5,762 bases of DNA from Bacteroidota bacterium (lineage in GTDB: Bacteria > Bacteroidota > Ignavibacteria > Ignavibacteriales > Melioribacteraceae). The notes under the pieces were generated by a model. That model was not told the origin of the DNA. It did not search any database and saw nothing but the letters and a program-made list of their open reading frames with translations. Below, piece by piece: positions 1 through 4,336 of this stretch. The stretch lies in assembly GCA_021814855.1 (NCBI GenBank), contig JAKAHQ010000131.1, forward strand, positions 1 through 5,762. Direction: 5' to 3'. A program made the position numbers and the translations under genes. Every line of letters begins with the position of its first letter. Positions within the stretch are counted from its first letter, which is position 1.

Positions 1-1448
1 ATCCATTGAATCTTATTGAAGACGAACACAGCGGCAAATGAAAATAGAAATATAAAAATCGAAAATTCTAAAAAATCAAAACGGGCAATTAAGTATAATA
101 CTTCACTGCCGGCAGAATTATCCGATGAAAACAATTCAATCAAAAATTTAATCAGCGCCAAAGAAGTAGCCAATGTTAAAGTCAATAACGCGCTTAGAGG
201 TTTTATATCGATTCTAAGCAGTCCGGCTAAAAATAGAGCCGAAACTATTGTAAATATGTAAACAAAAGCGCCAAAAAGTTTACAGCAAAAATTGAAATCA
301 AGCGTCTGTGCGATAGGAGTCACTATTATAGAACAGATTAACAGCGCTATAATTGTTAAACGACCTACTAAAACAAGTTTTCTGCCGGAGGCATTGGGAT
401 GTCGCGGACTGTAAAAATCATAAGTAATAATTGAAGTAGTGCTAATAAAAACGCCGGCCACCGAAGACATTAAAATTGCAGCAAGCGCTATAAGGATACC
501 GCCGCGCAAGCCAACCGGTAGAGTATCTTCGCTTAGACAAATTTTCAAAACATTTTCCGAAGAAGTCGGCGGCACAATATTCATTACTAATAAGCCGGGT
601 AATATCGAAATTAATATCGGGACTGCCTGGAAAAAAATTGTGAATAAAGACGCTTTTTTTATTACAGCGGTATTTGGCGCGCAAAGAATTTTTTGAACAA
701 CAATTTGATCGGCGGTCCAGAACCAAAATCCCATAATGGGTAACCCGAGACCGAACTCAAGCCAGGTTAATTTATCGACGGTTACATTGGATAAAGTTGA
801 TGTGGCTATTACCTTGCTCAATTCATGCGGATATTCCGCTCCCTGAAGAAAAATCCATGATGTAAGACCGGCTACTGCAAGAGTGATAAATATCGCGTGG
901 ATGGAGTTTAAATAAATTTCCGTTTGCATGCCGCCTATTAACAAATAAAGACAGGTAATGATTATGAAAAACAATATGGAATAATACGAGTCGAGATTGG
1001 AAATCATGTTTATAAATAAATTTCCAATGATAAGTATAATCAACATTCGTATAAAAACATTTGCTATTAAATATAGAATCGATACGAAAAGTCTGTTTGC
1101 TTTTCCAAACCTTAGTTCAAAAAATTCCGGAAGCGTTTTAATTCCGAGTTCTAAAAATTTAGGCGCTATCCATTGCCTCATTATTAGAATCGCTGCAATT
1201 GAGGTTACACCATAAATGTATGGTACGCCTAAGTTATGACCGCGCTGTGTTAATCCGAATAAATAAGGACTTATTATAGCGGTCGAAAAAAATGAGATTC
1301 CAAGCACAACGTAGGAAACATTTTTATTGGCAAAGAAAAAACTCTCGGCGGTTGCTTCGTTTGTAAGAGTTATGTAGATCGAAATTGATATAAGTACAAT
1401 TGGATATGTAAAATATAAAAAGAGCCCGACTGTCGATACATCAATCAA
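1..1448 (-). CDS. Sodium:solute symporter, SSS/SGLT family (3' end missing)
   Basis: One uninterrupted reading frame of 482 codons runs off the left edge; family members are usually about 500-600 residues, so only the last helices are probably missing. The translation is a string of hydrophobic helices with SSS landmarks. These are TM1-like GISFFSTAIISPYLFG from residue 50; LPEFFELRFG; GGMQTEIYLN; FWFWTADQIVVQK around Asp247, which resembles the CTDQVIVQR segment of animal SGLTs; and LMSSVAGVFISTTS around Met327-Ser329, the helix that supplies sodium-site serines in vSGLT. It is followed by YDFYSP and KLVLVGR. By family it is an inner-membrane Na+-coupled importer; the substrate is not readable, but the GH31 and lectin-like neighbours suggest a sugar. 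No in-frame ATG fits the N-terminus. The best start is TTG at 1446-1448, giving MIDVSTVGLFLYFTYP, with GAGGA at 1456-1460 seven bases upstream; an in-frame stop lies just before. An alternative CTG start further upstream lacks a ribosome site. Confidence 0.9.
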   Translation of the reverse strand, partial: MIDVSTVGLFLYFTYPIVLISISIYITLTNEATAESFFFANKNVSYVVLGISFFSTAIISPYLFGLTQRGHNLGVPYIYGVTSIAAILIMRQWIAPKFLELGIKTLPEFFELRFGKANRLFVSILYLIANVFIRMLIILIIGNLFINMISNLDSYYSILFFIIITCLYLLIGGMQTEIYLNSIHAIFITLAVAGLTSWIFLQGAEYPHELSKVIATSTLSNVTVDKLTWLEFGLGLPIMGFWFWTADQIVVQKILCAPNTAVIKKASLFTIFFQAVPILISILPGLLVMNIVPPTSSENVLKICLSEDTLPVGLRGGILIALAAILMSSVAGVFISTTSIITYDFYSPRHPNASGRKLVLVGRLTIIALLICSIIVTPIAQTLDFNFCCKLFGAFVYIFTIVSALFLAGLLRIDIKPLSALLTLTLATSLALIKFLIELFSSDNSAGSEVLYLIARFDFLEFSIFIFLFSFAAVFVFNKIQW

Positions 1449-1455
1449 TACTTTA

Positions 1456-1460
1456 TCCTC
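1456..1460 (-). promoter_or_regulatory. Shine-Dalgarno site for the TTG start of the symporter
   Basis: On the minus strand this reads GAGGA and ends seven bases before the TTG at 1448-1446. It is the only purine-rich anti-SD match near the beginning of the frame and is the reason for choosing the TTG start. Confidence 0.6.
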
Positions 1461-1544
1461 GGTAATCAGTTAATCGCTTTTTTAATGTACAACCATTGTA
1501 CCACGCATAATTTGATTTGCTATTGCGGCTTTTGCGCCAACGAC

Positions 1545-1561
1545 GAATCGGCAAACGATTC
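1545..1561. repeat. 17-bp inverted repeat at the predicted symporter transcription start
   Basis: GAATCG-GCAAA-CGATTC: perfect 6-bp arms around a 5-bp centre. It has the same 6-5-6 geometry as the TATATC/GATATA operators but a different sequence. It lies immediately downstream of the symporter -10-like box (1563-1568) and covers the predicted start of transcription near 1556. It could be a second operator or a small 5' hairpin in the mRNA. No equivalent occurs at the other divergent promoter. Confidence 0.45.
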
Positions 1562-1562
1562 T

Positions 1563-1590
1563 TTTATATCAAAAAGATAGCGATTCATAT
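1563..1590 (-). promoter_or_regulatory. Candidate promoter for the symporter gene
   Basis: On the minus strand the -10-like box is TATAAA (1568-1563). The -35 position, 16 bases upstream at 1590-1585, reads ATATGA, a poor match to TTGACA. Support comes from geometry: its placement relative to the two flanking operator copies is exactly that of the better promoter at 1957-1984. Transcription would begin near 1556, leaving a leader of about 108 bases before the TTG start. Confidence 0.45.
1565..1581 (-). promoter_or_regulatory. Operator copy 1 (symporter-proximal)
   Basis: On the minus strand, GCTATC-TTTTT-GATATA. The GATATA half is perfect and overlaps the -10-like TATAAA; the other half keeps only TATC. 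It starts 34 bp from copy 2. The same asymmetry (degenerate upstream half, perfect half on the -10) is seen in copy 4 at the divergent promoter. Confidence 0.65.
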
Positions 1591-1598
1591 ATTTCATT

Positions 1599-1615
1599 TA
1601 TATCGAAATGATATA
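1599..1615 (-). promoter_or_regulatory. Operator copy 2 (symporter-distal)
   Basis: On the minus strand, TATATC-ATTTC-GATATA. The arms are perfect over 6 bp and extend to 8 bp (1597-1617). It lies just upstream of the predicted -35 position, centred near -51 relative to the predicted start. It differs from copy 3 at a single base of 17. Confidence 0.7.
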
Positions 1616-1618
1616 AAC

Positions 1619-1931
1619 TGAGTACATCCAAATCATTAAGTAACGGTTGGTAGTTCTTCAAACACATTTTTTACTTCATAGAAAATCAAGATGGGCAAGA
1701 TTTTTTTGAAACTTGCCGATTGCTTGCCTTACGGTCGGTTAATAACTTTTAGATTGTTTTACTCTCAGTTATATTTTCCAACATTAACAACATAAATCCG
1801 CTCTATGATAATTACCTTATACCGACTTTTAATACTGTACTGATTTTATTTTCCTGATGGAAACCGGCAAAACATTTACTCCATCTTTATCGTAAAAAAT
1901 AAATCAAAAATCGTTTCCAGACCTTTATGTC
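1619..1931. other. Intergenic centre without recognisable gene
   Basis: No reading frame with coding character or a ribosome site was found here on either strand. It is AT-rich spacer between the two divergent promoters. The only structure noted is GGCAAG (1694-1699) and CTTGCC (1712-1717), which could pair around a 12-base loop, with a second CTTGCC at 1723-1728. TTGCCGATT at 1713-1721 is the reverse complement of 1546-1554. Nothing here can be assigned a function. Confidence 0.5.
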
Positions 1932-1948
1932 TATATCATTTTGATATA
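1932..1948 (+). promoter_or_regulatory. Operator copy 3 (distal site of the secreted-protein gene)
   Basis: TATATC-ATTTT-GATATA with perfect 6-bp arms. It lies just upstream of the TTGGCA -35 box, centred near -51 from the predicted start, mirroring copy 2. When both are read in the direction of their own gene, copies 2 and 3 match at 16 of 17 positions. Confidence 0.7.
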
Positions 1949-1956
1949 AATAAGTG

Positions 1957-1984
1957 TTGGCAATTTTTATCTTAATGATATAAT
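1957..1984 (+). promoter_or_regulatory. Candidate sigma70-type promoter for the secreted jelly-roll protein
   Basis: TTGGCA (1957-1962), a 16-base spacer and a perfect TATAAT (1979-1984). Transcription would begin near 1991, giving a leader of about 285 bases. Operator copy 4 covers the spacer and the first four bases of the -10 box, so a bound protein should block RNA polymerase. No Bacteroidota-type TAnnTTTG box in a better position was found. The long leader leaves room for a second promoter closer to the gene. Confidence 0.55.
1966..1982 (+). promoter_or_regulatory. Operator copy 4 (overlapping the TATAAT box)
   Basis: TTTATC-TTAAT-GATATA: one mismatch in the left arm and a perfect right arm running into TATAAT. 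It starts exactly 34 bp after copy 3, the same spacing as between copies 1 and 2. Confidence 0.65.
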
Positions 1985-2231
1985 CCCGAGTCCAATCCCC
2001 TTATTCTACTGTTAATTTAATGTTCATGGGCAGCGGCAACAATCGGTATAAACCTTGCAACATTTAAATACGCCATGCACCATCAATAATTTAGAAGGGT
2101 AAATTCTTTACTAAAAATTATTAGCGTTTTCGAATAAATCCATATAACAATTTGGAAATAATTTTTTTCAACTCATAATGAAGCATCTAAAGACAACTTA
2201 CATTAAGAACGACGTATAAATGTTAAATGAA

Positions 2232-2253
2232 AGAAAATGATAATTCATTTTTT
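2232..2253 (+). repeat. Small AT-rich hairpin in the leader, ahead of the ribosome site
   Basis: AAAATGA (2234-2240) and TCATTTT (2245-2251) are perfect 7-bp arms around a 4-base loop, extendable by a G-U and an A-U pair. It ends about ten bases before the AAGGAGG site. It could influence mRNA stability or translation of the secreted protein, or be chance in AT-rich DNA. Confidence 0.3.
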
Positions 2254-2263
2254 AATTAATAGT

Positions 2264-2270
2264 AAGGAGG
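2264..2270 (+). promoter_or_regulatory. Strong Shine-Dalgarno site of the secreted protein gene
   Basis: AAGGAGG, six bases before the ATG at 2277. It is the best ribosome site in the window and fixes the start codon. Confidence 0.85.
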
Positions 2271-2276
2271 CAAAAA

Positions 2277-4103
2277 ATGATATGTAAAAAAGCGCTACAT
2301 CTTTTATTCTTTGTTTTAATAATTATGGCTTTCTTTACCTCAAAGAGTTCGGCTCAATATTCTGCTATTGAGTCTTTCAATTACGCCCCGGGGACGAATT
2401 TTGATACACTGGCAGGCACTACCGGAAATGGTTGGACAGGATCATGGGATCTTTACGACGGCCCCAAAGGAGCGGCTGTAATTGCCGATACAGGATTCCA
2501 CTATAACGATCTTAATTATGCTGTTCCGAGAACCGGACATCAACTTGTATGCGTTAATCAGAACGCATGGGATTCACATCGTTACGGTCGTTCGCTTGAT
2601 AAAGTTTGGCCTGATCAAGCTGGTAAAGTTTATTGGTTTAGTATGCTGATGGAAATTCAAAATGCTCCAACGGCAAACTGCTGGTTAGGGGTCAAACTTT
2701 GTAAAGATCAAGGTTCCGAATACATGATGTTTGGTAAAGGATGGGGTATGACTGTATATACTGTTGGAAGCGGATATCACGGTGCTGCCGATCAAGAAAC
2801 TTCCACTACCAACTGGGATGTGGGACCGGTATGGTTAGTAGGAAAAATTATTATGTCAGGAGATTCGCAAAATGAAAAAGCTTATATGTGGATAACACCG
2901 GATCCTTCTGCCGAACCCGACACGGCAACAGCCGACGCGAAATCGAACCCGGGTATGAATGATGGATTCCAGTATATTAAAATTGAATTCGGAGGTGAAA
3001 CGGTTGGAATGGAAGTAGCTTTTGATGAAATCAGATTGGGAGAATCCTTCGCCGATGTTTCTTCACCGTTGGTAAGCAGCGGCTACTTAGCGAGAGAATC
3101 GTTTGAGTACTCAAAAGGTGCTTCAATTGATGCTGGTACCGGAGGCACAAATGATGGATGGGGTGGGCCTTGGGCTATTGACACATCTAACGCAAAGAAC
3201 TATAATCTCTCATTAGTTTCCGAAACTGCCTTTAAGTATGGTGACTTAAACTATAACTACCCCCATGTAGGCAATAGTTTAGAAGCAAGCGCTCCAGGCA
3301 GTTGGGCATCGGCCCGCTATTTCCGTCCACTCGATAAAGCTTGGCCGGATGTTCAAGGTCAATATTGGGTAAGTTATCTTTTCCAAACTGAAAAAGCTCC
3401 TACCGGCAACACTTATTATCTACTTAAATTATACTCCGACAGCAAAGAACGTATTGCCTTTGGAAAGGGTGGCGGTGGAACAACCTATACTTGCGGCAGC
3501 GGTTGGCCGGGAGGTTCAGGTAGTGATGTTTCCAAAATTACAGCCGAAGGTGGCCCGATTTGGATAGTCTCTATGATAAACTTAACCGGTGATGCATCCA
3601 AAGATGCTAATGCAAAAACTTATATGTGGATAAATCCCGATCCATCAGCAGCTCCAGATACAAGTCTTGCCGATGTTAAACGAAATACCGATATGAGTAC
3701 AGGTTTCAACAGAGTAGCTATTGAGTTCGGAGGTGCCGATACTATGAAACTTGCTTACGATGAAATTCGTCTCGGAACTTCTTTCAATGATGTCTCTTCG
3801 CCGCTAGTAACAGCTGTAGAACAATTAAATCAAATACCAACGCAATTTTCACTTTCGCAAAATTATCCTAATCCGTTCAACCCCAGCACAAATATTTCCT
3901 ACACGTTAAACAAAGCCGGCATTGTTCGGCTGTCCGTATATGATGTTCTGGGTCGCGAAATAGCGGTTCTGGTAAACGAGGTGCAAGGTCCGGGATCTTA
4001 CCAAATCCCGTTTATCGCCAATAATCTTTCGAGCGGCATTTATTTCTACAGACTCCAGGCAAACAGTAATGTTATGACAAAGAAAATGTTGCTGCTGAAA
4101 TAA
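2277..4103 (+). CDS. Secreted tandem jelly-roll (LamG-like) protein with T9SS type A sorting domain
   Basis: 608 residues. A signal peptide (basic MICKK, hydrophobic core, likely cut after SSA at residue 26) is followed by two homologous domains, about 28-268 and 269-513. Both share ESFxY near the start, GWxGxW, an LDKxWPD segment, FGKG, GSG, YMWIxPDPSAxPDT, IEFGG and a closing DEIRLGxSFxDVSSPLV. This layout and the DEIRLG ending recall concanavalin-A-like/LamG jelly-roll domains of bacterial surface proteins; no catalytic residues are recognisable. Residues 524-608 form a T9SS type A sorting domain: FSLSQNYPNPFNPST, SVYDVLGREIAVLV, SSGIYFYRL and a final KKMLLLK. By family it should cross the outer membrane through T9SS, with loss of the C-terminal domain, and be released or attached to the surface. 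A role in binding glycan for the neighbouring GH31 and importer is inferred from context and fold only. Expression is probably controlled by the operator pair at 1932-1982; a terminator ends the unit. Confidence 0.92.
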   Translation: MICKKALHLLFFVLIIMAFFTSKSSAQYSAIESFNYAPGTNFDTLAGTTGNGWTGSWDLYDGPKGAAVIADTGFHYNDLNYAVPRTGHQLVCVNQNAWDSHRYGRSLDKVWPDQAGKVYWFSMLMEIQNAPTANCWLGVKLCKDQGSEYMMFGKGWGMTVYTVGSGYHGAADQETSTTNWDVGPVWLVGKIIMSGDSQNEKAYMWITPDPSAEPDTATADAKSNPGMNDGFQYIKIEFGGETVGMEVAFDEIRLGESFADVSSPLVSSGYLARESFEYSKGASIDAGTGGTNDGWGGPWAIDTSNAKNYNLSLVSETAFKYGDLNYNYPHVGNSLEASAPGSWASARYFRPLDKAWPDVQGQYWVSYLFQTEKAPTGNTYYLLKLYSDSKERIAFGKGGGGTTYTCGSGWPGGSGSDVSKITAEGGPIWIVSMINLTGDASKDANAKTYMWINPDPSAAPDTSLADVKRNTDMSTGFNRVAIEFGGADTMKLAYDEIRLGTSFNDVSSPLVTAVEQLNQIPTQFSLSQNYPNPFNPSTNISYTLNKAGIVRLSVYDVLGREIAVLVNEVQGPGSYQIPFIANNLSSGIYFYRLQANSNVMTKKMLLLK

Positions 4104-4132
4104 GTTGTAATTTATTTTTCATACTGCTTTCG

Positions 4133-4177
4133 ACACGCCTGCTGCAATTTATTTCTGAAGCAGGCGTGTTTTTATTT
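4133..4177 (+). terminator. Intrinsic terminator of the secreted protein gene
   Basis: Perfect 11-bp GC-rich stem: ACACGCCTGCT (4133-4143) pairs with AGCAGGCGTGT (4159-4169), with a 15-base loop, followed by TTTTATTTT. It begins 30 bases after the stop codon. It should end most transcripts before the GH31 gene. Confidence 0.9.
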
Positions 4178-4240
4178 TCTATGCATCCATGAAGTTACAT
4201 TTTGTATTTTCCTTCTTCATATTTATGGATACCGACTTAA

Positions 4241-4330
4241 AACGTTTTACCGTCTGGCAGATATTTTTATAAATTAACTGATGGTAATTATTCCTTAACA
4301 AAGAAAATGACGCTGAGCAAACAACGGGAT
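4241..4330 (+). pseudogene. Remnant of a T9SS sorting-domain C-terminus, stop codon lost
   Basis: This frame encodes NVLPSGRYFYKLTDG followed by NYSLTKKMTLSKQ. From the SG pair onward it aligns without gaps to the last 24 codons of the upstream secreted protein (SSGIYFYRL to KKMLLLK and stop). Twelve of the 23 amino acids are identical, and CAA (4325-4327 in context of AAA CAA) is found where the intact copy has TAA. A shared 12-mer, ACAAAGAAAATG, occurs at 4077-4088 and 4298-4309. The frame has a stop just upstream (4238-4240), and no NYPNPFNP segment precedes it, so only the tail of a former gene survives. The frame continues without a stop into the GH31 start at 4337. The best reading is debris of a deleted T9SS-cargo gene; a partial duplication of the neighbour's 3' end is the alternative, but divergence makes it old. 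CAA position is given approximately, within 4322-4327. Confidence 0.6.
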
Positions 4331-4336
4331 ATAACA

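Noticed and set aside
16..1215. Plus-strand open frames at 16-261, 439-696 and 997-1215, and a minus-strand frame at 442-726
   Set aside because: All lie across the symporter gene in other frames, have no ribosome sites and give compositionally odd proteins; they are shadows of the minus-strand transporter.
1375..1392. TAGATC-N6-GATATA, resembling a fifth operator
   Set aside because: The spacer is 6 instead of 5, one half has a mismatch, and it lies inside the symporter coding region.
1694..1717. Hairpin GGCAAG/CTTGCC with T-rich loop as a terminator
   Set aside because: The stem is only 6 bp, no T-tract follows it, and no transcript is expected to end there between divergent promoters.
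2020..2067. 15-codon leader ORF (MFMGSGNNRY...) near the predicted mRNA start
   Set aside because: No ribosome site and no attenuator-like features such as repeated codons or a following terminator.
4246..4273. Promoter-like TTTACC, 16-base spacer, TATAAA upstream of GH31
   Set aside because: It lies wholly inside the T9SS tail remnant, where TAT AAA encodes the conserved Tyr-Lys; a weak match in AT-rich former coding sequence is not enough, although it could have been recruited as a promoter.
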